Of a DNA stretch of 64,000 nt, positions 23,886-34,990 are shown piece after piece. Each line of letters opens with the position of its first letter. Positions within the stretch are counted from its first letter, which is position 1. A model generated the notes under the pieces. That model saw only the letters and a list, made by a program, of their open reading frames with translations. It ran no database searches and was not told the DNA's origin. This DNA comes from Meandrina meandrites (lineage: Eukaryota; Cnidaria; Anthozoa; Scleractinia; Meandrinidae). Position numbers and translations under genes: made by a program. The stretch lies in assembly GCA_963693305.1 (NCBI GenBank), contig OY855904.1, forward strand, positions 40,842,804 through 40,906,803. The letters are read 5' to 3'.

Positions 23886-25266
23886 TGGGCTCCGTACATT
23901 TTTTAATTACTCCCAGGTTTTCCATTCTATTAAGTTCCTCTTTAAGCGGCTCACGAAGGGCAACTGGAACCCTACGGGGAGGGTGGACAACAGGAGTGGC
24001 ATTAGGATCAATTTGAATTTCATGCTGGACGCCTTTAATCTCACCAAGGCCTTCAAAGAAATCTGCATACTCGGTTTCCAGGCTCTCTTCTTCAAGGCTG
24101 TAAATTCTCTTTATCAGACCTAAATCAAGACAGAACTTCAATCCAAGAATGGATGGTATGTCTTGCTCAACGAGTATGAAGTCCATCACTGTAAACTTTC
24201 CTTTGTACTCGCAAGCTAGGCTGACTTTGCCTCTAAGATTAATTCTGCGTCCGTCATACACTTTCAGCTTCGCATTACACTGGCGGGACTGTTTGTTTTC
24301 CACTGGAATTCGATCAAACAACGACTGGGAAATGACATTGCAATCAGCCCCCGAGTCTATTTTGAAATTCATATTGGTATCAGCAATCTTAAGCGAGACG
24401 TGCCAATCATCTTGAGAAGGGTATTTACTGCTTGACTCCACTGAAAATGCAAGCAAATCGGCTTCATTATCACTGCCCTCCCATTCAGCCACGGCGTGCA
24501 CAGTTTTCCCGCCAAAGTCCCGCATTCTCTTTCGGCAAACACTCGAGAAATGACCTTTTTTCTGGCTATAATCACACGTTTTTCCGAAAGCTGGGCAAGA
24601 TCCCCACGAGTGAGAAGAACCACAAAAGGTGCACTTGACCTTTTTCGAGCCTGCTCCTGGTCTCGGTCGACGCGATGGATATTGCTTTTGTTTGTCACCA
24701 CCCGTTGTTCCGCCCGCTCGAATTTCATTCACGGACGGATTTTCATCATTTTGCTCCTTTGTGCCCATCGCTTTGACCTGCTCCTTCGAAGCTTCGGATG
24801 CTCTTGCCATAGAAATCGCTTTTTCCAATGTAAGCTTATCCTCTCTCAATAGTCGTTCCTTCACTGATAGATCTCTTGTGCTGAACACGAACTTATCTCT
24901 CACCATGTCGTCCACTGCCGTGAACTCGCATGATTTCACCTTGTTTTTCAATCGTGTGACGAACTGGTCCACCGTTTCAGAGTCTTTCTGCGTTATCTGC
25001 CAAAATTGATATCTTTGGAAGACTACGTTCTTCCTGGGGTTGCAGTACCGCTCAAACTGCTCAAGAAACTTATTCAGCTTCTTCTCATCGCCTTCGGGAA
25101 ACTGAAATGTGTTAAACACCTCGATGGCGTCCTCGCCGGCGAAGTTGAGTAAGATGGCTATCTTGACCGTATCATCTTTCTTTTCGCTTCCCGAAGCAGT
25201 TAAGTATATATCGTATTGTTGTTTAAATCGCCTCCAATTTTCGGAGTTGTTGCCGTCGAAACTCAA
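23880..25266 (-). CDS. gag: Gypsy gag and aspartic protease
   Basis: The ATG is at 25266-25264. The capsid-type gag part has NWRRFKQQYDIYLTASG and VDQFVTRLKNKVKSCEF. It is followed by two Cys/His knuckles around CTFCGSSHSWGSCPAFGKTC and the retropepsin site FKIDSGADCNVIS. The frame then enters the start of RT (NLGVIKKCTEPTAWV) and is lost at about 23880 by a single-base shift relative to the pol frame. In most related elements gag and pol are one frame, so this is probably a mutation, although a programmed shift cannot be excluded. Confidence 0.88.
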
Positions 25267-25312
25267 CGCGCTGGGTTTGTGAAAACTATCCGTGTTTTGA
25301 CTTCTGACACCA

Positions 25313-25436
25313 TGTCAAAGTATCTAGTCGAAAGGTGAAAACTAAAGACGCTCGAAGATCAAAGCCGAGTCCGTTTATGCGCATGCGCGGTCACGCATAA
25401 CATCCTTACAGTCACGCATAACATAATAACGTGACA
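25313..25436 (-). repeat. LTR (5' LTR of the minus-strand element)
   Basis: A 124-bp copy matching 21123-21246. The primer-binding site lies immediately inside it on the minus strand. The element's transcripts would start here and run leftwards. Confidence 0.93.
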
Positions 25437-25441
25437 ATCAT

Positions 25442-26640
25442 AGCCTGTGCCTCCGATACGATGAGTGAGGTTTGCACTATCAAGTTTTCTTCGAAAGGAC
25501 ATGTCTTGTGCGGATCAATAACGCCGTTGTTTCCGTATCCAGAGTGATGCAGGCACATTCAAAGCATGTACATGTGCCGCAGGAGTCATTATATCTTCCT
25601 TGCAGATACCAAGGGTTTATGGCAGTTCGGCATGGCACAAAAAACCTTGCAGAGAATTGTTGTTGCTCAGGGTGATCCCCCTCCCATTGTGCGCATACAC
25701 TCAATCTCTTCACTCCAAGACGGAAGCATAGCCTTTACAGACCAAAACAGTAGGCAGCTTAAAATACAACAAAGTGAGGGTACCCTGAAAGTAACCGCTG
25801 GGACCGAGGAGGAGAGCAACAAAAATGGTTCTTCAAGTCATTCGCCTTTGGCCAAGTAATGGGTGTTTGCACAGAGGGAACTAGCATATTCGTATGGCCA
25901 AATCAGTACGATAAAACTAGTAACAAATGTCGAAGAACTGTCGAGATGAGTTCTTAACAACACGAGAATTGCACACTCAAGGAAGCACACCAGATGGTCG
26001 ACATTCTCATAAAGTAACCTATATTAAGCACAACCAATGGTCCACAGGGAACCATTGCTGCGAAAGCATCTGTATCCCTCAGTCTGGTGGAGAAAGATCT
26101 AGAGAGGCTTGACAAAAACATTGACATATTGAATCTAGAGTTCTCCATTGAGCCATCTAGGTTTGACTGATAATTCAGGTTGAAAATGTGCACGCTATCA
26201 GACATTTCAAGCACCTGACTTGTACTCTGCTGAAATATGAAACGAGCCACAAATCGAGTCGTCGGGCTACCATGCTAACTGGTACTACTGTATCCGGTTC
26301 CCTAGGCAAATGTATCACTAAGGAATCCCAAATTAAGCGTCTTCTCGTATACGTGCAATGTCTAAGTATGATCAGGATTCCATTCGCAAGTGGGCCAGCG
26401 AGCATGGCAAAGCCGTCAGACAGCTCTCAGTTCGTCAGAACAACACCAAGCATGGGGCAGGAACTCTTCCTCTAAGCATGTATAGGAAACAGCTACCTGT
26501 TTGCGACCGTGTCACCGAAGAACCCAGTACAGCTGATGATATCGGTGACCAACTGTCAGAGTATGGTTCTGACTCTATCAACGATTAAGACAATGGCACC
26601 CACGAAGAAGACGATCTAGAGGCTGTTCCTGTAAACTTGC
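25442..26640 (+). pseudogene. NHL-like pseudogene, part 2
   Basis: It continues the frame interrupted at 21122. It has IVRIHSISSLQDGSIAFTDQ and NSRQLKI, which resemble an NHL/beta-propeller blade, and ADTKGLWQFG before it. Stops and frameshifts follow. A later open block at 26358-26588 (WASEHGKAVRQLSVRQNN) ends in an acidic tail. It may be a retained fragment of a gene carried by a larger transposon. The NHL assignment rests on pattern only. Confidence 0.4.
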
Positions 26641-27169
26641 TATCAAGGACAGTGCGCACGCATACAGAACGACCTACTGATGTACGAAGAGCTGTTTCTT
26701 TTTTCTTGTAGGCTTACATCCCGCGTAATTAAAAATGTCAATCGAAAGGGCTAACCTGCATCTGATATTTATAAGCTTTTGCAGACATAATTCTTTTTTA
26801 TGTATTTTGGGGTTAAGAAAACGGGATTCGGGGTGCGGGATGCGGGATTCTCGTGAAAAAAGAGCGGGAATGCGGTATCAGGCTCTGTAAGGCCCTGTAA
26901 GACGTCCAGGTTTCTAAACAATGTTTTGAAAAAGACGTTTTTTTTTCCCTATGTTTAAGTTCATAAATAAAACAGATTTGATAGCTATTTTTATACTGAG
27001 GTGCATAAAAGGCAGCCCATACAAACTCTTATACTCCCATTCAAACTTTCACATTTTCAAACACTATAACGTAATATGGTCTTTGCATACTCACAACTTG
27101 AGCTTGCACCGGTTGTTTTCTGCCATCGGGTTTTGAAACGAAGAATATTGCAAAATGAACTTGATTTAC

Positions 27170-28210
27170 AGTTGTCTCGTTTGGAGAAATAATTTCAGAT
27201 AAAAAATGCTAAGAAAATGCTTTTTTAGATTTTTGGTTGGTGCTATATTTTTCTCAGCGCGATTTTTTTTTCATTGTAATGATCTTCTTCTGAAATGTTC
27301 CCTTTATTCAAGAAAGTGAACTCTGACCAAAGCAGTACTCTAATTCTCTTGTCTGTGGACAGGCATCCCAAGGTTAAGATGCCGTGCACGTGGCACATCG
27401 ACGATCATATTATGTAATAACGGTGGACCTGTATAAACAGATTGTATAGGAATATTCACGATATGGTTTAGGTACAATTTTCAGTTCTCCCTGAAATTCC
27501 CTAACTCGTTTATTTCTTTTTTTTCTTCTTTCCGTCTGTACGCAAACTTTGGTGATTCGAATTGGTTTTAGCGAGTTATCGCTTTCTAAGGTTTTTACAC
27601 CAAAACTATGAGAGAGCAACAACTCGCATGAGACGCCTCAACAAAGTAAGCGCAGATACAGCAAGAAATATGTCGAGGAAATAACCTAAGATTTTTTATA
27701 GGATTTTAGGGTATTCTGGTTTCCCATGCAAACTCTTATGTTTCACTGCTATTATGTAACAATATGAATAAGTTTGCTGGCTTACGACTTCCCTTCAGCT
27801 GCCTGTCAGCAGACAAATGAATCAGACTACGGCGAGTCGTCTGTAGTTTTAACAATAGATGAAATAAATGGCTCGTGTTTTAAAAAGGTTTAAAATAGAA
27901 TTGTTTTGATTTTGCCATCCCCAAAATAGCCCAGCTCCCCCGTTTGGGTCCAGATGGTCCAAAAAGAGAATAGACCACAGGTTGACACCAAACGCAGGTA
28001 GAAAGGAATTCATTTTAAAATTCATTAATTGCTAACTTCACACGAATTGTAAATGTGACAAACCAAAACAGTTTTATAGAACATACAAAATGTAAAACAG
28101 AATAAAACGCTGTCTGGTAAGAAATATTAAAAACTATGAGCTTTCCTCAGCCGGTCTGCTGACTTCAATCGATAAAAGTATGTTATAAAATAAAGCGTTA
28201 AAAAATTTAA
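27170..28210 (+). repeat. Copy 1 of a 1.05-kb direct repeat pair
   Basis: This is nearly collinear with 58680-59735. Shared stretches include CTTCTTCTGAAATGTTCCC, AGGCATCCCAAGGTTAAGAT, GCCGTGCACGTGGCACA and CCACAGGTTGACACCAAACG. The two copies are much closer to each other than to the 16-20 kb family members, which suggests recent duplication or transposition. Confidence 0.75.
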
Positions 28211-28299
28211 TATGACGAGCAATTCGCATAAATTAGAAAACTAAAAATATATTTATAAAGAATGATCGTAAGAATGTGAAAAGTGCTAAAATAAAAAAT

Positions 28300-28860
28300 A
28301 AATGCTTGCTTAAAAAAATGTTGTATTGTTTCGGAAGAGGGCATGAACTGTTGTCGCCCTCAACCGTTTTCGCCGTGTGCCAAGATTCAAGCTTTTTGTC
28401 TGGTGCGTGTGTGGTGTTTCCTCTATCAATTGTCTTCTTAATGTGGTCACGAGTCCATGCAATTTTGGCAACATTGGAGCCTTCAGCGTATTGTTTTATG
28501 TTGCCGATATGTTCTTTTCTTTTGATTCTGAAAGATCTCTTCGTTTCGCCAATGTAGCTCCATGGAATTTGTTAAACAGCATTACAAAGATCACCATCCG
28601 GAGGTCGAAACTTTGGAACAGGAAACTCTAGTTGTAGTGCTTTTGTTGGGGTGTTGTGACTTGAATGTCGTGACTTTTGAGAATTCGATTGAGAGGCTCA
28701 GTGATGCCTTTGACATAGGAAGGGCCGCCTGGTTTTTTTTCTGTTCGTTGGATTAGCCCTTCTGAAAAAATAATTCCCATTAATTCCTCAGGTGTTGAGG
28801 TTGGTGGAGGCGACAATTCCTTTCTTATAATATCAGCAGTGATTTTTGATGGGTAGCCAT
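28300..28860 (-). pseudogene. Penelope-like GIY-YIG endonuclease remnant
   Basis: Minus-strand fragments read YIGETKRSFRIKRKEHIGNI and further on KLESWHTAKTVEGDNSSCPL. The first is the GIY-YIG nuclease core ending (Y-I-G-E-T, then an R/K-rich helix with EH). The second is the conserved tail of Penelope-like proteins. Frameshifts and stops divide it. Confidence 0.55.
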
Positions 28861-28869
28861 TAGATTGTG

Positions 28870-29620
28870 ACGCGGTTCAAATGCGGCCAAATTCGTGGGC
28901 TTTTCCATGTTTTCAGTTGGATAGATTCAAGGTTCCTCTTTCGAGACAAAACAACAATTCTGACTACACTAACACGAGACATTCAATGTGAAAGTTTATT
29001 GAGGATGCGTCAGTCATTCATCTGATGTAAAACATATCCTCATTACAATCTTGAACTTTGCAAAAAACGACTGTTGTTTTTAAGAATATAAAGGTGTGCT
29101 ACGCCAGATACGAAAAACCACTAAAACCACCCTTAAGAAGTGGCCAAAAATATATGTGGAAACGTATTCCTCATCTTATGCAGCAGTATGAGATCCGAGG
29201 AAAGGGTACAGCTAAATAAACTAGAATAATTTAAAATAGACTATTCACAAAAGTTGTTCAAAAAACATGTTAAAGAAAAAAGAAAAGCAAGCGAAGAAGA
29301 GGACCGACCGACCTAGAGTTATTAGGGGACCTAAATAGGGATAACCTCATGGTCCTTCTTTTCAAATACTCTTTGTACTCTGTATTTGAATAAAGTATTA
29401 TTTCCTAATTTCCGAATGACCTAAATCTCCCGCCAAAAACCTATATATACCTGACCATCCCAGAACTACCCGCGAACCTCTAAGTCGTGCCGTCAGAATA
29501 GTAATTTCAGACTAATTCATTCATCCACTTTTTGCACTTTTCACATTCTTACGATCAAATTTTATACATATACTTTTACTTTTCTGATTTCTGCGCTGGA
29601 ATTTCCCGTCCTATTCTAAC
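28870..29620. other. Non-coding stretch
   Basis: AT-rich DNA between the Penelope remnant and the long-TIR transposon. No gene or defined repeat was recognised. Confidence 0.4.
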
Positions 29621-30219
29621 TTTTAAGAGCGAATGCCAGTTAAAATCGCGCAAAATTGAAATTTCGCGGCCAGGCTCAAAATTTTGATTTCGTTCATATT
29701 TTGTCTATAGATAGACATTACCAAATAACAAAACGTGGTGTAGTTTGTTTTTCCAAAGACCGCTTCAATTTGTCGAAAATCGAGAAAAACTATTTCTGCT
29801 GTCGGCGACTTCAAAACACCCAAAATTTGAGACAAAATCGGCTGCTTGCAAAACTTTGCTTGCATGCAAAAGGCATGGAATTTGGGGAAAATCTTTTCCA
29901 ACGTATTAATTTATGAAGACTTTTACTCCTAGTTTAGTGGTAAATTTTCATCTTAGCGATAATCTGGAAGGTAAACAATAATATTTTAGAACTGATTATT
30001 TTTCAAGCGACAGAAGTTTTAATTCAACTTGAAAGACGCGATTACAATTTTAAGCATGTGCTACACCTTGGTTTTTCCTCAAACTTAAGCTATAAGATAT
30101 TTAAACATTGTTCTAGAACATGTGTAAAAACTGGCTTGGGTAATTTAGTTTGCTGGTCACACGAAGTCTTCGAAGTTGAGCAAATTTTCAGATGAAATAT
30201 GAGATAATTGAATAATTAA

Positions 30220-31620
30220 CGCAAGCGCTCTTTCACTACCAAATGGATCCGTGGCACTTCCGGGGCACTTCCCGAGCAGAAATCTGATTTAAGTGTAAAC
30301 ATCAAATTTAAAGTCCTTTTCCTTAAACATGTGGCACGTATTCTGCCTGTTTTTGACTTCTTTGAAGCTAAAATATACCGATTTAGAAGTCCGCTGTTTT
30401 AATTTGACCTTTATACTGAATGAAGGTCATGGCCGAACATTTACGTGTAGTTTAACAAACCTCTGATATCACATTTCTTTATTCAATATTATTGGGGGAA
30501 GGGCTTTCTTTCTCAGTTCAGCCCGCTTAATTGGTTAGAACAAAGTCGTGAATTTAGAAAGGGTGCAGTGATCAGCATAGCGTTATTGTTGCCCCGTAGA
30601 TAGACGGTGTTGCGTGACGAGGACAAGTCATTCGCAAAAACACAAAGAAGACATTGGTGAAGATTGTGTAGCGATGTTGTCACTATTCTCTGATTCGAAA
30701 AAATCAAAAAGTTTTAAAATAATATATTCTGTTTGCTTGTAGTACTTAATTTAACTAACCATCCAGTTTTTTTACACCTGTATCAGTAAATCGCAGATCC
30801 ACACCGTTGGAAGCTTCTACTTATGAGTCGACAATGAGCTGTGGAAAGCACCTGCTCGTCAATTGTGGGAGGCCAATGTGGCCTTGACAAAAGGGACAGG
30901 AACAAAATAGAGGAATGTATTCCTTTCCATAGTGGCCCTTTGTTGAATTAATTCTGGCAAGAGCACGCATCTTTTCCAGCTCCACGAATATCGATTGTCC
31001 GAATTCCAGTTAGCAGAAAAGCGAAGCTTTGAGGGCAACTGTGAAAAAGGGACAATCTCTCAGCCAGGGGCATCATCCTCTAATATACCAGCAAACCAGA
31101 AAGGGGTTTCTTTATTTTATAATCCACCGATTAATTTCTACAACGTACTGTTATAATTTGGGTATTGGTTGGAGACGTCGAGTTTCCGGACAGATGTTAT
31201 GTGCTTCCAATATAAGCATATAGAGGTTTCAGCAAAGCGGGCTCACAGATCGTGTTACGAGAATCTCGAATTTATCATGTTTGTACTTCTTTATATATTT
31301 CAATAAATATAAACATCAAAAATATTTTTCTTCTTAACCACTGGTGAACTAAGTTTATGCCTTTTCTGGCAAAACCAGTGGTGGATCTAGGGTAGGGGCG
31401 TGGCGACGGGGGGGGGGGGGGGGGGGGTGTTAGTTTTTTATGTTTTTTTTTTGGCTTTTGAGATATCTTGAGTCGATTATTTCATTTGCTGTCCCCAATC
31501 GAAAAACGCGAATTACTGATTATAATTATGTGGTCGGAAGGCGGCGTCTATTGAATGGCACACGAGAGAGGTCACGACAGTCCACTTAAACCAAGGGTCT
31601 AACATCTAGTAAGCTTCTGA
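30220..31620. other. Interior of the long-TIR transposon, no gene recognised
   Basis: AT-rich sequence. A G-run lies at about 31410-31427 and a CAGTGGTGGATCTAGGG word at 31377. The latter resembles the end of hAT-type MITEs, but no partner end was secured. Confidence 0.35.
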
Positions 31621-31689
31621 GGAAATGGTAGATGCTATCCAGTCATCGGGGGTATTCCGTGTGTCTATGTTACATTGCGGTTGCGACTG

Positions 31690-32190
31690 TGGCTGCGACT
31701 GGTACCTCAGCCGTTTTTTCTCTTGTCAACGGAAAAGATGCTTAGAAAGGTATCAGAGATTTTCCTCCTTTCAGCACCATCTGGACCTTGGAAAACATGA
31801 ACGTACTTCAGAACATAAACTACTTCTTGACAGTGCAGTGCTCGACTATGCAACAGGAACCGTCTGCAGGTGGTGTGTCACCTGATACAGGAACTTAGAA
31901 AGCGACTAATCCTTTCGAATCTACCGTGTGTACCAATCGGATGGGCACCGGAAGTCCAGTCACGTTTGAAGAACACGATTTTCAGAAAAGCAGAAAGATT
32001 ATTTTTCAAGCAAATTCCTCATTGGGAAGGCAAACGGCCAGAAAGTGGATACAGCGTCAGTAGTCAAGGCCACGATGACTGCCCGGTCGCGAAAGCAGTG
32101 GGAATTAAACCGCCTTTTTACCAATTCTGAATTTCTGACACGCCAGCAGATTTCAGTTTTCTTCCCAAGACTGGTCTAACTGAAAGTGAT
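31690..32190 (+). pseudogene. C2H2-type zinc-finger protein pseudogene
   Basis: The first frame has FSSFQHHLDLGKHERTSEHK, a C2H2-like half with Phe, Leu and two His. In a second frame from about 31980 an uninterrupted stretch reads FSEKQKDYFSSKF and, further on, NRLFTNSEFLTRQQISVFFP. Together these resemble an anthozoan zinc-finger protein with a conserved C-terminal helical domain, now split by frame changes. No introns are visible, so it may be a retrocopy. Confidence 0.4.
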
Positions 32191-32199
32191 TTTGACAAA

Positions 32200-33835
32200 A
32201 AGCAGAACACAAAGAATGACGAAGTCTTCGGTACGTTAAGACGGCGAAATTCTTCAAGAAGTTGCTCTTAATCCACCCAATCTGAAAACCCGAATCTGAA
32301 ATTAAAATTCAGGCTATCAAAGTATATCCCAATTGCCGACAACAAAGGGAAGACGAAAGCTCCTTTCTCCCACTTACTCAACATGAGAAAGTAATGTTCT
32401 ATAGGGCATTCAATTAGGCCAGAAGTATAAACTTCTGTTAACATGTTATATATCGGCAATATATTCCTGAAAAACATTTACAGAGTGCATCGGTTTAGGT
32501 CACGAGTTAAGCTCCAAAATAAGTAGATAATTGGTGACCAGAGTCCATCAGGGGGCGTAATTTTTCTTAGAATTGAGTACAGTTCTCGCTTGAGATGATA
32601 AGTCGTCACAGCATCATCCAGGAAGGACCCAGGCACAGTCATCCACTGACAGGCCACGTTTTAGTCTAATACCTTGTGAAATATTGTCGAAATATCAACG
32701 TCGTAGTTAGGACTTTCCAAGAGTGGGTTGGGGGGTCAAACTGTGTCACACCCAGGGTACTGACATGGTCCACTGCAGATGCTAGGTCCTGAAAATGAAG
32801 TATGTAACTACCTAGCACTAGAAAAGATAAATGACATTCTCGGATTCGCGCATTTCGCCACATGAATTAAAAGGTTTGTATGTTGTTTACTTAAAAGGGG
32901 GGCGGGGGTGGGTCACGAGCACCCCAGGACACACCCCCCCCCTCCCCTCCCCCTTAGCTATGCCCCTGAATATTATCGAAAAGAGTAAATATACAGCCAG
33001 CAAAATTTGGCGTTACTAAAGCCTTTAGCATTTTGGATTTCTAGCATTCAGTTCAGAAGTTCAGAGCAATTGTTGACTAAAAATAAAGCGGAATTACACG
33101 ATATTAGAGTTGTAATAATAATTATATGGCAGTTGCCTTAACAATTAGACCTGCCACTTGTGATAACGCTATTTCTAAGTTTTTGAAAAAGAAGCCAATG
33201 AATTTTTATTCTTTTATAGGCTCTTTTTACCTCCTTACAGGTTAAATTGTACTATGATATTAAACTGCACCAGACAATGGACTATAAATAAAAGCAATAA
33301 TTTGTGACTTGATTAATACTAAGAAAATTGACAAATATTTACAAAGCGTGAACTCAGTTAAGGTAACAGAAGCATTTCTTCCAACAATTTTTTTTTGGTT
33401 CCTATCCGTGATCGTTGTTTCCCTACACCCTCCCGGTGCGAAGGGCATTGCTCTGTCACACAACTCCCGTAATCACCGTCAAACAGAAAGAACTGAGAAT
33501 AACCTCGCAAGTTAGAAGGATAAGAATAAACCCTGCCTTAGCCTTACAGGCACTCTGCAAGCTTAATTGGAAGTTTAGCTGTGAAACTTTGCGCCATTAT
33601 GAAAGGTGTAAATCTTTTGAAATGCATATTCAATGAGGTATAATTGTAATGAATTTTGCTGTTCACGCCACTCTCGCCAGTTCTTGGATAATAAGCTCGG
33701 GAAACATGTACGGATCAGCTGGAGGCATAAAGTCAATTACAAAAGAAGAAGACCGAAGAAGGCATTGAGGTAAGTGATTTCACATCAGAAATCATTTAAA
33801 CAAGTTCAGCCATCACAACAACAACAATGCAACAT
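32200..33835. other. Interior of the long-TIR transposon, right part
   Basis: No gene recognised. There is a G-run and a C-run at about 32895-32955. AT-rich elsewhere. Confidence 0.35.
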
Positions 33836-34432
33836 TTTATAATTATGCAAATATCTCAATATCTCATATTTCAGCCGAAATTCGTTCAACTTCGAAGACT
33901 TCGTGTGATCTTCAAGCTAAATTACCCAAGCCAGTTTTTACATATGTTCTACTACAATGTTTAAATACCGTATAGCTTAAGTTTGAGGAAAAACCAAGGT
34001 GTAGCACATGCTTAAAATTGTAATCGCGTCTTTCATGTTAAATCAATCTTCTGTCGCTTGAAAAATAAGCTGTTCTAAAATATTATTGTTTACCTTCCAG
34101 ATTATCGCTAAGATGAAAATCTACCACTAAACTAGGAGTAAAAGTCTTCATAAATTAATACACTGGAAAAGATTTTCCCCAAATTCCACGCCTTTTGCAT
34201 GCAAGCAAAGTTTTGCAAGCAGCCGATTTTGTCTCAAATTTTGGGTGTTTTGAAGTCGCCGACAGCAGAAATAGTTTTTCTTGATTTTCGCCAAATTGAA
34301 GCGGTCTTTGGAAAAACAAACTACACCACGTTTGTTCATTTGGTAATGCCTATCTATAGACAAAATATGAACGAAATCAAAATTTTGACCCTGGCCGGGG
34401 ATTGACTGAATTTTGTGGGCATTTGCTCTTAA

Positions 34433-34603
34433 CGTGTTATTTTATGACATATTTTTCCCATTAATTTTAATGGATCTTCGATACTTTTTCATAGCGGAGC
34501 TCCAGCGCACGAAGCGCGCCAGCGGAGCACCATGGGTAAGAAATTTTGGTAAACCATCAAGCCCAGAAAATTTGGTAATCACGTGACCGTACGAGCGTCC
34601 GTC
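34433..34603. repeat. Host repeat that received the Polinton
   Basis: A short segment between the two mobile elements. It ends ACGAGCGTCCGTC and the right flank resumes CCGTCCGTCCGTCC, so the target was a CCGT-type short repeat. Confidence 0.5.
34598..34603. repeat. Polinton target-site duplication, left
   Basis: TCCGTC precedes the AGTAGTATAG terminus. The matching copy is at 51033-51038 (TCCGTC, sharing the last T) or 51034-51038 (CCGTC). The CCGT-rich target makes the exact 5 or 6 bp ambiguous. Confidence 0.7.
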
Positions 34604-34911
34604 AGTAGTATAGTCGGGGTCAAACAAATACCACTTTGGGTGCACCTAAATTTTTCACCCCTTCAGGGGACTAGTAGTCAGGGGAACCAAACCAAACCAC
34701 GCTCACACAGCTCGCGTGGCCCGGTTATGGCCCCTGACTATAGTCCCCTAAAGAGGCAAAAAATTTAGGTGCACCAAAGATAGTATTTGTTTGACCCCGA
34801 CTATACTACTTAGGAAAAAGGACGCAGAAAACAAAACAGAGGGCGGCAGAAAACATAAACAGAGGGAGGCGGGGACAAGCAGTTAGAGAATTGACACCGT
34901 GCTGTATAAAA
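34604..34911 (+). repeat. Polinton left terminal inverted repeat, itself palindromic
   Basis: The outer 207 bp (34604-34810) is a long imperfect hairpin. The first 28 bases are exactly mirrored at 34783-34810, and pairing continues through GTGCACCTAAATTTTT and GGGGACTA.TAGTC. The apex is the GC-rich CACGCTCACACAGCTCGCGTGG region. About 100 bp of non-palindromic sequence follows, ending in a TATAAAA box. Confidence 0.93.
34905..34911 (+). promoter_or_regulatory. TATAAAA box at the inner edge of the left TIR
   Basis: TATAAAA lies 80 nt before the polymerase ATG, the right distance for a classic TATA promoter with a short leader. The same box is in the right TIR facing inward, so replication or gene conversion of the TIRs keeps both promoters identical. 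Confidence 0.55.
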
Positions 34912-34990
34912 GTTTTTTCAATTAGAGAAACACAACATTAAGTTAACAACAATTAATTAAATAAAAAATATTTTTTCTACATAATATACA

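Larger units (their letters stand above)
21118..25441 (-). mobile_element. Ty3/gypsy LTR retrotransposon, full length with short LTRs
   Basis: Two 124-bp LTRs (21123-21246 and 25313-25436) start with TGTCAAAG, end with CGTGACA and differ at one visible base. ATCAT target duplications lie at 21118-21122 and 25437-25441. Reading the minus strand, a TGGTGTCAGAAGTC primer-binding site abuts the 5' LTR and a purine tract (AAGAAGAGGAGA) abuts the 3' LTR. Gag, protease, reverse transcriptase, RNase H and integrase follow in the gypsy order. Near-identical LTRs mean recent insertion, yet the coding frame is broken at least three times, so this copy needed help in trans or decayed quickly. Confidence 0.93.
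29623..34432. mobile_element. DNA transposon with about 595-bp terminal inverted repeats and TTAA ends
   Basis: 29623-30216 and 33838-34432 are inverted copies, including the stretch around GTGGTGTAGTTTGTTTTTCC and its complement and the GAAGTCTTCGAAGTTGA / TCAACTTCGAAGACTTC blocks. Both outer ends read TTAAGAGC(G/A)AATGCC from a TTAA, which fits TTAA target duplication. Short open frames within the inverted repeats look conserved only because the repeats are. No transposase was recognised inside. The interior holds a zinc-finger-type pseudogene, so the element is probably non-autonomous or a composite. Confidence 0.7.

Noticed and set aside
29656..34405. Conserved 70-90-codon frames at 29.7 and 34.2 kb
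   Set aside because: They lie inside the inverted repeats of one transposon, so their similarity is expected without protein function.
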